NCBI GenBank assembly: GCA_022828595.1
Contig: JAKGHH010000003.1
Coordinates: 14,694,934-14,758,933, forward strand
Length of the DNA: 64,000 bases
Source of the DNA: Nelumbo lutea
Taxonomy: Eukaryota > Streptophyta > Magnoliopsida > Proteales > Nelumbonaceae
Direction: 5' to 3'
The notes below the pieces were generated by a model. It worked only from the letters and a program-made list of their open reading frames with translations. It made no database searches and was not told the DNA's origin. The number at the start of each line of letters is the position of its first letter. The stretch's first letter is position 1. Both the position numbers and the translations under genes were made by a program. Below, piece after piece: positions 1 through 12,550 of this stretch.

Positions 1-3000
1 CTGCCCTCACCCCAGGCCATTAACACTTTGATATTTGAAGGTAAAATGGTCGTTTACCCTAAGAGCATGGTAAGGAGAAGTTCTCTTGCATCTGCAGCAA
101 CCAATATTTGTAGTCCCAGGATATGTCTTTGCTAGACCACGTATTTGGACTGCAACATTTGGATCAACTGCACCTTCATTGACTTGTTGTTTTACACCGG
201 TTTCCTCTTGAAGAACGTCTTCATCATCTGGAGTGATGTTCTCCAGTTCTGGAATTGAACCGGTGCAACTACACACTCCACCCTCTGGAATACAAGGAAT
301 GGAAAAGCTGGTCATAAATTACAGTCAACTGGGGCAAGTCACGAATTTTAAAAATGGTAATTGCAGGTATTCAATTACCTTCCGCCTTGTTTCCACCTTT
401 TCCTGTCCAGTACCCGGGCTTCAAAAAGTAAAACAACGATTTTCTCACACCTGATGAGTTGGGGATAATATTGTCAAAGTAGATAGCCAAAAGGAACCAC
501 ACAAAGAATGTTGAGATGAGCCATTTATATATGTCATCCTGTCAAAATCATGTATTATTGTAAATATCTAATTCAAAATGTTGGTGCCTGATAGACTGTA
601 TGGATCTCCTAAATTGTAATCTTAAATGCTAAGCTTTAAAGTATATACATACAATAGTTATCACACACTCTGAATCCTTGGGGGGACAATTAGCCCGTCT
701 GCTCCAGCTGATCCCATCATCTTGAGGAGTAGCTGTTGCATCTGAGAGAATATTAAGAGCTTCAGCAAGAAGGTTAGGAGGGAACAGGGACCAGATGATT
801 CGATATTTTCTAGAGTAATCACTGCTGTAGGGAAATCCAAATGTTGTTACTAGCTGCAAGAATCAAAGAAAATCTGTTACAGACTGCATGAATCCATTCC
901 TGAAACTTTATAGGGAGGATTTTACCTGTGTCAGAAATCCAATTATAAATACAGAAAATCCCACAGTTGTGGATGATGATGACTTGCTAATGAAAGTTGA
1001 TACCATGAAGGCAAAACCAATCTAGCATCAAAGAGAGGAGTTAATCCCAAATATTTATAAATTGGGTTTCCGTGATTGGTAGTAGCACTTTTGTCCAGAA
1101 TTAAGGAGGCATAGAGAAAACTCACCATATTGACTTGGAAAAGCAAGAACAGAAGGAACACAATTGCAAAACTGTTATGCAAGAAAAAGTCAAATTGAAA
1201 CATCATTCCAAAGAGAACTGTGAAAAGTGATGAAAGAACTGCAATCAAGGCCTCCCAAGTGAACCATGACAACCAATAGGCAGATTCATAGAGACCCATT
1301 ATAGACATTGCCTGCAGGTTTTCACATAATGGTAACAGAAAACAGTGATCTGAAAAGGGCCACAATGGTGATTCTTTTGATTAAAACAAAAACCCTGAGC
1401 AGTAGCCGATACCTGGCGGAGTTTGAGTTCTTTCTCTGTTAGCAAAGAACTAATCTGGAAGACAAAACCAAACATGGCAATTGCAAGAAAAAATGTTGGT
1501 CCCACTGTCCCTACAGCAGAGAAGATTTCTATGGCAGGGTGTGCAAATTCCTTAAGCCCCACAACCCAACTAAAATTTGGATCTGTACATGAATGAATTT
1601 TGTCCAAATAAGTTGTAGATTTTAGTAAAAAAAGAAATAGTTGAGAGGGGGGGGGGGATGCTATTAAGTCATTTCTCATAGAAGGAAAAACAATGTAGAA
1701 GATTACAGAACAGGTACCTCCAATCAGGAACCGAGCAATTTCACGCTCTGCAGCAATTTGAAGTGGAATTTGAAACTTAAAAGTGGGGTCCTCATAGTGT
1801 CCCCTCTTGGCTAGTGGAGTTGAGTTAGTTTGAATTCCATAGCTGATTACAGTTTCATTTCTTTCAGCAAAATGTAGAGCTCCAGGACAATGCATAGGAT
1901 TATTGAAAAGCCAATCATCCACTTCATCAGCTGTCCCGAAGGATTTAACCTGCACAAAAAGGTGCATAAGTTATGCTTTTATGTTCTTTTACTTGTGAAT
2001 TATACTAAGGCTGTATTCTGAATGAATTATTAAGATGAACTCCTTGGGTGAGAAACTTCAAAGATAGATGAAACACTTGCATATCTTTGTTGAATGGAAA
2101 GTCAGAGCAAGCCAATGTTTTGACGCAGAAAACTACTTAGATCTTTCTTTCAACAAGTACAATAGACCAATTATTCTCCCTGATCTCTAAACTGAAAAAC
2201 CCAGTTAAAAAAAAGAGCCTGTAAAATGGAGGTTCAAGGCTTCAAGTCATTTGCATCCATCACGAGTTTCAGCAAAATACATCTAATATTTGAGACTGTA
2301 GCATGCATCTGTTTCTAGACAACTTTTATTTGTCAAAATCCATAAAATGCACAATAAAAAGTAGTAGAAAATGAAGCTGCAAAACCATCTCTAAATCCTT
2401 CGAGTATTTCCCATCCAAATTTATATAAGTAAAAATGTAAAAGTAATAATTTACAGAAACTTAACAAAATTCAACAAACAAATGAATAATATAAGAAGTC
2501 ATATCGATTAAACGTATAGTACATTCCAGCGTTTGACCCGAATTGTTATCTCATGCATCAAGTTAGCGAATAATCAGCAAGACAAATAAAAAGAAAAAGA
2601 ACAATCTTGAACCAGAATTTCACTTATTGCGTTCATTTTCATAATAGAGAAAACCTAAAAGCCTAAGAATGCCGTATTTTGCTCCCAAAATACCTTACTG
2701 GATGGAATCGGTCTTCCTGGATTATTCGCCATGATCCTCCGCACAATTGACTGAATTTTCACACTTCCATTCCCACTCCAGACGAAATCGAAGCATGGGA
2801 GTTTAACATAGAACTTGTCCTCGCACGGAGGAATTGGAGGAGAGATCACGGGCTCCGGATCGTAGACGTTCTTATAAGAGGTGGTCGTAGAGAAACGAGC
2901 ATGAATGGCCTTATCGATGCAGAAAATGAGAAAGATGAAGAACAAGGAAGAGAAAAGCTGCAGAAAGGTAGCTCTTCTATTCCTCCATGAAAGAAGGAGA

Positions 3001-3080
3001 TTCTTCTTTAGCAGAGCTCTGAATTGCTGGACAAGGAGAGGAAATCCACTCTGCAAGTCGGACGTTCCTCCGTAGTCCAT
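1..3080 (-). CDS. ABCA2: ABC transporter A family, ABCA2-type (5' part, exons 1-8; runs off window)
   Basis: Half-size ABC transporter of subfamily A, a membrane ATPase expected to move lipids or similar substrates. Exons read on the minus strand: 3080-2694, 1949-1718, 1582-1413, 1311-1126, 1021-926, 853-653, 538-379, 284-58; all have GT/AG borders and join in frame to 553 codons. Residues ~38-55 form the first membrane helix, after a basic LLLSWRNRRATF stretch. A large outer loop follows (to ~225), then further helices in exons 3, 4, 5 and 7 (for example TFFLAIAMFGFVF). Exon 8 carries the segment before the ATPase domain, with DPNVAVQIRGLAKTYPG and a CCRCKR cysteine cluster. Walker A and the rest lie left of base 1. 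I chose the ATG at 3080 because protein similarity to plant ABCA2 starts just after it; an upstream in-frame ATG at 3110 is possible. No stops or frameshifts are seen, so the gene is probably functional. Family resemblance is recalled, not searched. Confidence 0.9.
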
Positions 3081-3120
3081 CTCCTCTCTTCTGCACTCTC
3101 GAAAGTACACAAGAAAATGC

Positions 3121-3127
3121 TTTTATA
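3121..3127 (-). promoter_or_regulatory. candidate TATA box of the ABCA2-type gene
   Basis: On the minus strand the sequence CTCTATAAAAGC lies about 41 bases upstream of the chosen ATG. It is the only good TATA match close to the gene. The spacing would leave a very short 5' UTR if the ATG at 3080 is used, so this is only a candidate. Confidence 0.3.
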
Positions 3128-4465
3128 GAGTTCAGACTTCAGAACAGCAGTTAGCAGTTTCTCCGAGGATTATATTATTTATATTTTCACAGGACTCAAT
3201 TAACAACGAAAATATCCTGGTTCTTTGCTAAAATTACGACTTGATGCCCTTCTTGATTCTTACGAGTTATGACTTATGACGTAGTTCAATACAGTCCAGC
3301 TGGCTAGCTGCTTAGCCTGCCTTCGGTTGCAAGTAAAAGGAACGAATGCGAGTTATTTGTTTGGAAAATAATGTTCAATCGAAGAATACATTATATTATT
3401 ATTGCGTTGTCTCGAATATAAAGAATTGACTGGATAGGAGCAACCTCTAGGAAATTACTCCTAACAATATTTTCTTTTTCTACCATTATCAATATTCTTT
3501 TGGCAGCCATTTTACATGCATTTAAAAACTGTGAAATAGCAATTTTAAGAAAAAAAATGAAGAAAACCTTTGACCTTTCCTATGGGCATATGGGATTCTA
3601 CAAAATCTGATCTTGGTTTTGATATAAACTTTTCTTTTTATTAGAAAAAACTTTTTGGCCAAAGATTTTGCTTATAGAATGCCTTAAATCACCATGGAAA
3701 CGGAATTATGGCATATAATTCTTGTCAACTTATTTTTGCAAATGTCACTAACTTAATGATCTGGATTTCATTCTTAAAATTACTAGTTAAGGTACTATTT
3801 GGCAAGTATTTTTAGGAAAATCTTTCAATAGTTAAATAGACAAATTAAAAATAAATATCCTTTGGTACAGGATTTTGGCCCCGTTTGGCATGTTTTTTCA
3901 TGTGGGTTGTCGGCTTTTTAGAAGCCCGATAGTCTATAATTTGGTCTTTTCCCATTTGGTTGGAAAAAGATTTAGGCACTGAAAGCCTCGGTCCAAAAAA
4001 GATGCGGGAAGCCCATTTTAGACTATTTTTGAAAAAATTTAAATGGAACTTTTTACCTTTTTTCAATTCATATTTATGCAAAAATCACAGAAAAACGTGT
4101 TTTAACCAAATGATTTTTAAGCTATTAAGATCTTGATGCAAAAACTCGTATCGTCTTTTGACTATCAAAGTTTCTAAAAGATCTTTCATAAAAGACTTAC
4201 CAAATGGCCCCTTGATGTATCAAGCTTTTAAAAAGACGTTTAGAGACTATTTTTTATGTGGATAGACTAGGAAGCTTCAAACATGAAATTTGCCAGTTTT
4301 GGTTTTTTATGGTCTTTTCCACACATGCATCTTATAGGCTTTTTAGCTTTTGATTGCCAAACGGAAAAATAGCAACAGTTTTAATTATGAGCTTATCGTA
4401 ATCCAGAAGACTATTAAAAAATTTGCCAAACTCTATTTAAATTGCTTGTATATAACCTATTTTCT
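3128..4465. other. AT-rich upstream region of the ABCA2-type gene, no gene seen
   Basis: No coding signal on either strand. The stretch 3845-4440 has several T- and A-rich segments with loosely repeated 'gactatttttt / ggcttttta' wording and may be an old decayed repeat. I could not define ends for it. Confidence 0.4.
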
Positions 4466-4468
4466 TTA

Positions 4469-4577
4469 GACTCAATTTGGAAGGAATACATATATAATAT
4501 AAATACATACAAAAAAATATAAATTACATAGTTTTGTATTCTACATATTTGTATTTATACTTCTTCCAAACTGAGCC
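4469..4577. mobile_element. short PIF/Harbinger (Tourist-like) MITE, 109 bp
   Basis: Terminal inverted repeats GACTCAATTTGGAAGGAATA (left) and the complement of TACTTCTTCCAAACTGAGCC (right) face each other. TTA flanks both ends (4466-4468 and 4578-4580), the 3-bp duplication typical of PIF/Harbinger. The core is AT-rich and has no coding capacity. Similar ends occur near 22983-23070 and, as a half copy, near 19420-19435. Confidence 0.7.
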
Positions 4578-4878
4578 TTAGGATAAATTTATCTAAAATC
4601 CTGTCTAAAATCTGAATAGCCCTCTAATACAAAATCTGTTATGGGTTGTGGGCTCATATATGTATGAAGCTATGAGTTGCCTTTCAAGGGTATTATTGGT
4701 ATATTGAAGAGTTGAGAAACAGCCGTGAACGTGAGCCGCTGTTGGTTTGGACAGGTAGAGTAGAGTGCGAAGGGTATAATGGACAGTTCGAAAACGTATG
4801 CGATCGAGAGACAAGGACAATTAAGGAAATTGAATAATTTGGCTTGTTTAATAGAACAGAATGTGCTTTCTTATCTTT

Positions 4879-4899
4879 TATATATATATATATATATAT
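4879..4899. repeat. (TA)n microsatellite
   Basis: About ten uninterrupted TA units. Confidence 0.9.
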
Positions 4900-4959
4900 T
4901 AAAGTGAAAGGGGTGGTCTCCACTTCGCCAAATAAAATCTCACTTTGATGAGAATCTCA

Positions 4960-5268
4960 CACGTGCAAACAGCTCGTGCCAGTAGATTTCGCGTCTCACG
5001 TGCAAACAGCTATCCAATGCGTGATATACACGTATCGATTTCTCTTTCTTTTAGTTCTCTCGAATCACTTCTCCCATTTCTTCTTCTTCGAGAGAATGGA
5101 TGTGCTATCCATTCCTTCTCTCTTTTCCATCTCTGTTCTCTCCTCCGCCTTCCGAAGGCTTCACAAATGGATGTGCTATCCAATCCTTTCCGAAGGCTTC
5201 ACAAAGGCCTTCCCGAAGTCTCCTTCTTGAGCTCTTGAGTTCTGGAAGACTTCCCGAAGGCTTCACAA
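4960..5268. repeat. cluster of short direct repeats with G-box motifs
   Basis: CACGTGCAAACAGCT occurs at 4960-4974 and 4997-5011, each containing a CACGTG G-box core. GGATGTGCTATCCA occurs at 5098-5111 and 5169-5182. CCGAAGGCTTCACAA occurs at 5152-5166, 5190-5204 and 5254-5268. All three plus frames stay open in parts of 4945-5375, but no frame looks like a known protein. The stretch is pyrimidine-rich and could be a transcribed leader of an unrecognised gene or a decayed element. Between 5400 and 6470 I see only AT-rich sequence. Confidence 0.6.
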
Positions 5269-6474
5269 GTGCTTCACAAGCAGCAGCGGTGCGGCGGTTT
5301 GGCCTTCACGATGCTCCCCCCTATTCTGCTCTTCGTATCGTTTTTCTATGTTTATTTGTGATTTTTCCGTTCTGAATTTTTTCTGGAATAGATTTTCTAG
5401 CAGGGTTTCTCGCTACACGACTACTACGTAAGAGTCCAATAGCTTTGGAAGCGGGAAGGCAGAGCCCAGTGCCCAGACTCCAGAGCAAAACAAAAGTCTT
5501 GTTTGTCTGTGTTTAGAAGAGAGCGTTGTCCGCGTGCAATGCAGCATTAGTCAACTAAACCTATTCTCTTTAACGAAAAAAAACAAAAAAGAAAAAAAAG
5601 TCAAAACTAATGTTCCGTTACATCAGCTTTACTTGTGGTGGAAGAATGGTTATGTCACTCCACGTTTCTCTTGGTAGCACCCGATAGGAAATACTGAATT
5701 CTTAATTATTGAGGGTAAATTTTTTGTTGCTGAAAGCTCCCATGATGTTTGATAATTGCAATTAGCTCTCTTGAAAATTTCTTTTATTAAAATTCTCTAA
5801 TAAAAGCATAAAAATGTCTAAAATATTTATATAGTTAATTTTAACCAAAAATATTTATATTTTAATTTCTTTTATTTAAATTATTAGTTTAAATCATTTC
5901 AATTTATTTTTTTTGAAATTAATTTACTTTTCAATTTTATCTTTCATTATCCCTTGCTCAAAGATAAAGTTACAACTTTAAATTTTCTTTTTTTAATAAT
6001 TATTATTATCATAAAAATGATCTATTTGCAATTATTTAGAAAGTTTAAGGGGAGGTTTCAACAATTTATCCAATTATTTATACAAATCCACAGTTTTATT
6101 CGATGAACCAATGGGATCGAATAGTCAAATAACTCCTTATTTTGTTGAATATTTTCTTTTTTCCTTTGAAGCCTATGTTGTTGAATATTTTCGGGATGTG
6201 GTAATAACTTATGAGGACTAATCAGCTTACGTTGTATTTATTTATTTTATTACGTTGTACATTATTATACATGCAATGAAATTAAGCAAGCTTTTTTCCA
6301 CGGTTTAGAGTTTGGACACATCTTAATTCAACGCTTCTAGCCTTTAGCTGTAGACCCAGGGACTAGGGTCGGGTCTTTTCCTTTTCCCTCGTTTTCCCTT
6401 TTTCATTGAACAAGATTGAGATTTGATAAGAAGCATATACCGGAGTCAAGCTCAAGTAGTTGTCTACTAATTAC

Positions 6475-6789
6475 CAAGGCTTTTAAAATCGAACTATACA
6501 ATAAACTGTTTATGGGTTCGGTTTTTAGTTTGAATGGATCGAACAGATAGTCTATTCTGATAAAAAATATAGAAATAAAAAAAAATAAAAAATGATAAAA
6601 ATCGTTAAATAGCTTGAATGGTTCAAACACCTAAATTACTGGTTTGCTGTCCTAATCAACAGTTTTTGGCCAAATAATAGTTCTGGGATAAAACAGAACT
6701 GGTCAAGTGACCAATTCCCCGTTTTTCCAGTCCCACTATCTGATTTGGTTACATAATTCATCACGATTTAGCATAGGATCAAAACCTTG
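6475..6789 (-). mobile_element. hAT-like MITE, diverged copy of the CATGGTTTT family
   Basis: The ends CAAGGCTTTTAAAATCG and GATCAAAACCTTG are inverted copies of each other. The interior repeats the gaattggtcaagtgacc / ggttcaaa wording of the better copies at 20078-20357 and 56643-56917. It lies in the same orientation as the 56.6 kb copy (arbitrarily minus). No 8-bp target duplication is visible, so this is an older copy. Confidence 0.6.
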
Positions 6790-8257
6790 GTCTGCCCTAC
6801 CCTTCGCGGTTGCTTCTTTTGGTTTCGTGAGGTGGGGCCAAAGGATATAAACGAGGAAAAATTTACTTAAACATCCCTTATGTTTTTGATTTTGATATAA
6901 ACATCCCCTATATTTTTTACAAATACTTAAACCTCCACTTATTTTTTATTATAAAATCCTCACTTTATGTAAATACATCCCTTCCGTTGATTATACATAG
7001 CAAGTTTAGAATCTTTATTTCTACCCATGAAAAACTTTATTGAGATAAAGGTAGTGGATATACCCAAAAAGGTGATTAACTTTGTTTAGATGGATTTCAC
7101 TTTTAAGTTGGGGTTAAACTTAAAAGTTTCCCTATTAATAGAAATGCCATATTTATACCATCTAATAAATAGAGAACCATGACATTCACCGTGCAAATTC
7201 ATAACAATGGCAGTCATAATAATTATAATATCCCCATTATAAGATATTTAACGGGAGCATGCTTGCATATTTATTTGAAATGTAAAGGGAAGTTTTTGTA
7301 CAGGTCAAAGTATGGGGGAGGTGACCAGAAAAAGAACAGATGGGAATTCCTTGAAGAAGTTTCCCTCAGCTATATGTTTCTTTCTTATTTTCCATTAAAC
7401 CAAATATAGCCTTCAGGTAGTCTTTTAAGTTCGTGGTTTTGAAAAATAGTGAATATTTTCAAATTCATATTATATTTTTTGAAAATGACAATCGTTTTTT
7501 TTTTATTGAAATACACAATGCAAAAGAGGCTGCTTTGATCTATTTGTCAATCATGGTTTTTTTTTTTTTTTTTTCTCTTTTTTGTTTTAACCATGATATA
7601 TGCAAGTATTCATTATTGGCAGGTATGTGGTGTGTATAATTTTATTACTTTTTTTATCATACATAGGGTCATTATTGAGTAGAGACATTATAATTATAAA
7701 GGGCAAATTTCTTAAGTTACTCCTACTGCTTAGTTAATTGGCAAACTCTACCTTTATTATTCATATATTATCTTAAAGTACCCTTATTGTTTCTGAAAAT
7801 TGACTAATTACTCTCCTACCATTAGGGTTTTATCATAATCCATACATCATAATCCGCTCATATGTTATATTTTGAGAAAATGACAATAATATTCTTGTCT
7901 TCACCCGATAATGCTTGTTGTCTAAAATGTGGGGGGTACCTGTGCATGTCTTTTTAGTCTGAATGATAGTAATGCCCTTTTTGTCCAAACGAAGTGGATT
8001 ACCGATTCACTCAAAGATGAGGTGAGAAATTGTTTGTGCGAGGCCGATTGAAGTTGATGAGAGAGAGGCCACGGTTGGTCACCGCTATTGTTGATTCTAC
8101 TATTGCTGCGGAGATGTTATGGGTCTAGCTCCAACTTCTGTGGAGCCAATAGAGGACAATGCGTAGACAGTCCAATGATTATTAAACTCCTGTAGAAGGA
8201 ATGGGTGATTGAATAAACTGTAAGGGTGTTGGGTGAAGTAGAGCCGTAGAGGAGTCA
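6790..8257. other. intergenic, no gene
   Basis: AT-rich low-complexity sequence with a poly-T run (7559-7574). The patches 6860-7000 and 7690-7880 have the repetitive 'acatccc / aaactctacc' wording of decayed plant transposons, but I could not find paired ends. Confidence 0.4.
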
Positions 8258-8266
8258 TGTTTTGAG

Positions 8267-8785
8267 GAGTCCGGATCTCCTGCCCACAACTTCCTACCAA
8301 CATCCCTGCCACGTCACCAATTTTGGACATCTGTCCAATAACATGTGCCTCTTCTTCACATGTGTAAAAGTGCATGTGAAGTAAAGAGGTTATAATGGGA
8401 CGGACGCTAAGTCCATCCTGTCAAAACCCAGATTTCATCCATTAACCTAACTAATATTTTTACCTAAAAAAATTACTTTCCCCTCCCCAACAACCCTAAT
8501 AGTGTTTCGTTCTCTCCATCGGCAACCAACAACAGGTGATGTGTTCATCGACATCTTATTCTCTCCATACTCCACCGATTAATCTTCTTCTTCTATTCTC
8601 CATAACATCCTGTTCCAAGAGATTCTACCGACATCCGGCATCCAACAATCGAGGATGTGCTCATCGACATCCGGCATCCAGCAACTGAGGACGTGCTCAC
8701 CGACATCCTATTCTATGCATACTCCTCCCCTATCGCTTAGCCTTGTTTTTCTTATCTCTAACAGCAGTGAGTCCTCTTCCCAAGT
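8267..8785 (+). repeat. MULE left terminal inverted repeat
   Basis: About 519 bp, matching the reverse complement of the right arm almost throughout. Shared landmarks are GTCACCAATTTT, the ACATGTGCCTCTTCTTCAC block, GTCCATCCTGTCAAAACCC, CCTAATAGTGTTT and CAACAGCAGTG near the inner end. It contains short internal repeats of the form 'gtgctcaYcgacatc'. Confidence 0.88.
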
Positions 8786-8802
8786 ATAAGAAGAAAACTC
8801 CG

Positions 8803-11800
8803 ATGGTTAATCAACTTCGAATGGTATGTGAGTTTCTGTTTTTTTTATTCTTCAGCTCTAATAGAAAATTGGAAATATATATTTATTCTTGACTATGACC
8901 TAAAAGAGCTTAGGAAGACGATTCTTTAATAAAATATTTGTCTACTCTCCATTATGACATAGAAGAGCTTAACATTAATGACTATTTATTTAATCTTTAA
9001 TAAAATATTTGATGATTGTTTAATAAAACTAATGTTACGGGGGTTTCAATTTTTTCTTTAATAAAACATTTGATTCATTAATTATTGTATCTAGTTTTAG
9101 TTTTATGCATCTATAAATATATTTGACATTTTCGATGGACAAAATACATATTTACTTTAATTTTCCCCTTTATTCAAATGGTGTGGGCATTCTTTAATGT
9201 GAACTGTTTCTTTTATGAGTTCTAATCAAATCAAAACCTATATGACTTAAAAATAAATTGGTTCTTAAAAAAATTGCAGAAAAACATATTCGTAGTTGTA
9301 TATGTGTATTTAAATTTGTTTCCAAATTGGAAATCAAAAAGTGACATTAAATTTATAGTTCGAAAACATGTTTTCATTTAAGCATCTATTATCACGTTTC
9401 ATAAATTATATAACTTCACTCCAAAATAGAAACAAAAACATTAATGTTGTAAAACACTATTATACCCAAAACTCCTATTGTACAATTTTAATCTTAAAAA
9501 TGTTACTTGTTTAACAATTGGGTATTCTAATATTTTAACAATTAAAATTCTTTCATGTTTAACAGGATAAAGAAAGGATAGAGGGTGGCCCACACTTTGT
9601 TCGGAAGTTGGTTTTTGATCTAGATGGAAATGAACCAGAAAAGATTGATGTTACCAATGATTTAAATGAGGTAAATGTTTTACCTACTATAGATGAGTCA
9701 ATAAAAAATGTTGATGATTTGTCTAAATTTGAAGAAAATAATGGTTTTGATGCAAATATACAATATAAACTCAAAGAAAAATTATCATTCATTCTTGAAA
9801 AGTTGACTCGCATGAGTTTTAAAACAGTAGAGGAAGCTTATGATTTTTATAATAAATATGTTGGGAAAGTGGGCTTTAGTGCTCGAAAAGTTAATAGAGT
9901 ACTATGCCAAAGGACTAGTAAAGTGGGATTCAGCAAGCTTTGTTGTTCTAGAGAAGGGAAGCGTGTTGCAAATAAACGCAATCTCGTTGTTAAGCAACCC
10001 CGAGTGGAGACAAGATGTGGTTGTATTGCAGTTATGAAGATAAGTCAACGAGATGATGGTAGATATTATGTGATTGGTTTTAATGAGAATCATAACCATT
10101 TAGTTACAACTCCTTCAAAGTCACATATGTTGATATCACCTCCCAAAGCATCAACGGAATTGATGGCAAATGAAGCTGGCGGGCATGAAAATATTGGGTT
10201 TACTTTATTAGATTTGAAAAATTATTTACACTCATATCGGAATGGGAAAACAGAGAGAGGGGAGGTAGGTGGTATTCTACAATATTTTGAAGACAAACAA
10301 TCACAAGACCCTTTTTTTTGTGTATGCGGTACAATTGGATCAAGCTGAGTTAGTTACTAATTTGTTTTGGGTAGATGCACAAATGATAGAACTATGGTCA
10401 TTTTGGTGATGTGGTATGCTTTGACACAACATATCGAACAAATAAGGAAAATCGACCATTTGCACTATTTGTAGGGGTTAATAATTATAGGCAAACAATT
10501 ATTTTTGGTGCTGCATTATTATATGATGAATCTGCAAATACATTTGAATGGTTATTTCAAGTTTTTGTCAAAATAATGGGTGGAAAAAAACCAAAACCAC
10601 TTCTAACTGATGATGATGCAGCTATGGCAAAGGCTATTAATTTAGTGTTGCCAGAATCACATCATCCATTATGTGTTCGTCATATGTTTCAGAATGCTGC
10701 AAAACACCTTTGTGGTGTTTTTCAAAAGTCTAAGACATTCTCCAAGGATTTCAGCACTTGTGTGTATGCATGCGAGGATGTGGAGGAATTTGAAAATTCA
10801 TGGGAGAGTATGATTAGTAAATATGAACTTTAAGACAATGATTGATTGCAAAAACTATACAGCAAAAGACATAAATGGGCTTTAGTGTTTAAACACCAAT
10901 CTTTTTTTGCTAGCATCAGCACAACACAAAGAAGTGAGAGTATGAACAGTTTTCTAAAAAAATATCTCAATATTAAGCATGATTTGGGAAGATTCCTTAG
11001 GCACTTTGAAAGAATGATTGCTGATAGGCGTTATGAAGAGCTAAAAGCTGAATTTGCAGCAACACGGAGCATCCCTACCTTTACATCACGATTGGGAAGA
11101 TTAAAGAATGTTGCCCATATATATACACCTCAATTTTTTTCTATGTTTCATAATGAAGTATTGGAACAACTGAATTGCAACATTGAAGGTGATCATGTGG
11201 TGTTTGAAATAATAACTATGTATATAGTTAGTGTGTTTGGTACATCTCGTCAATACAATGTTACTTTTGATGCAAAAAATGATTCAGTTAATTGCAATTG
11301 CAAAAAGTTTGAATTTGTTAGGATCTTATGTAGGCATGCATTAAAAATACTTGATTATAGACACGTAAAAATGATATCCTCATGCTATATATTGAGAAGA
11401 TGGACCATTGATGCGAGGGTGACCACATCATCTCATATCTCAACTCATTATTTTGATGAAATTACAAGAATGGCTATACGTAGAAAACAAATGTTTCATA
11501 TGCTTAGCCAAATAGTAAATAGAGCTGCATGTAGTGAGGAGGCTTACAAGATAGTTATGGAGTGTGAAGAGAAACTTTTCAGTGATGTGTCAGCGTATTA
11601 ACAGCAAACAACATTTAATCAATCATCTATTACAATTGAGAGTATGGAAGATTAAAATGATAACACCAGCTCTCCTTTCACAAATCTTGATGGTGAACAT
11701 AGCAATGCTAGTAGTAATGATGTTGGTTTTGTAGAAGGTGGGATATCAAAACAAGTAAAAGGATTTAAGCACAATGTGACCACCATGCGTTCTTCAAAGA

Positions 11801-12550
11801 GGCCAAAGAATGCTTTGGCAAAAGCATTTGTAAAGAGAGCAAAACGGAAGAAGGATCAATCTAATGAAAAATTCTCTACAAAGGTATTATTTTTAATTTA
11901 TCTCCTAAGTTTATTTAAATAAATATTAAATATTAATTTAACTTTTTTTGTTATGTAGGAAGCTAAAGATGGGTGGAATGTGTCTAAGGGAAAGATGGCA
12001 GATGAACAAAACTTTGACCAAACTCTCTCATATACCCAGGTATTAAAGATTGATAATTATTGCTTTGAAATTTGATATTTCTAGTATTAATTTTTTTTTA
12101 TTAAAATTCTTATAATATAGGAATCGATGTTTGTGGATAATAGGGAGAATGTTACAAGTACAAGTAATCCAAATAATACCATTCTCTCATACACACAGGA
12201 TTTGCAAAGTTTTTATACTATGACTTCAACATTTCAGGTAATTGACTCAAATCATACATACTTTAACTTAATTTACTTTAAAGGTAACAACATTTTTAAG
12301 AGTTTTATTATATATTTTTGTCATAGCCACCAATTTATTTACTGCATAGGCATTCCTACTCCTTTGTCCATGATATTAATATACAAGATTCATTTGTTCA
12401 TGATCATTGTATACAAGTGGTGTATATCGATTTTTTTAACACAATTTTTATAATATAATTTTCCTTCACATTTGTTGGTTTCTTTTTATAGGGAGATGTG
12501 CCATGCAAAGTTTTTAGAGAACCCATCTATGGCGGATCTCATTTGAATAG
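8803..12550 (+). pseudogene. decayed MULE transposase, FAR1/FHY3-related
   Basis: A cut-and-paste transposase remnant. A likely tiny first exon (8803-8823) would splice to 9566, in phase with the main exon. Residues from 9806 show a FAR1-type DNA-binding domain (FKTVEEAYDFYNKYVGKVGF, then cysteines and a final HNH). The MULE catalytic region follows from 10411, with VCFDTTYRTNK and LLTDDDAAMAKAI as the expected acidic-residue sites, and a SWIM zinc finger NCNCKKFEFVRILCRH near 11295-11340. Breaks: one frameshift at the T-run near 10315, another near 10390, in-frame stops at 10831 and about 10843, and further stops near 11600 and 11653. Downstream pieces 11959-12039, 12121-12237 and from 12492 have good splice borders. 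A basic patch KRPKNALAKAFVKRAKRKK resembles a nuclear signal. Host FAR1 genes are the alternative, but the position between MULE arms argues for transposase. Confidence 0.88.
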
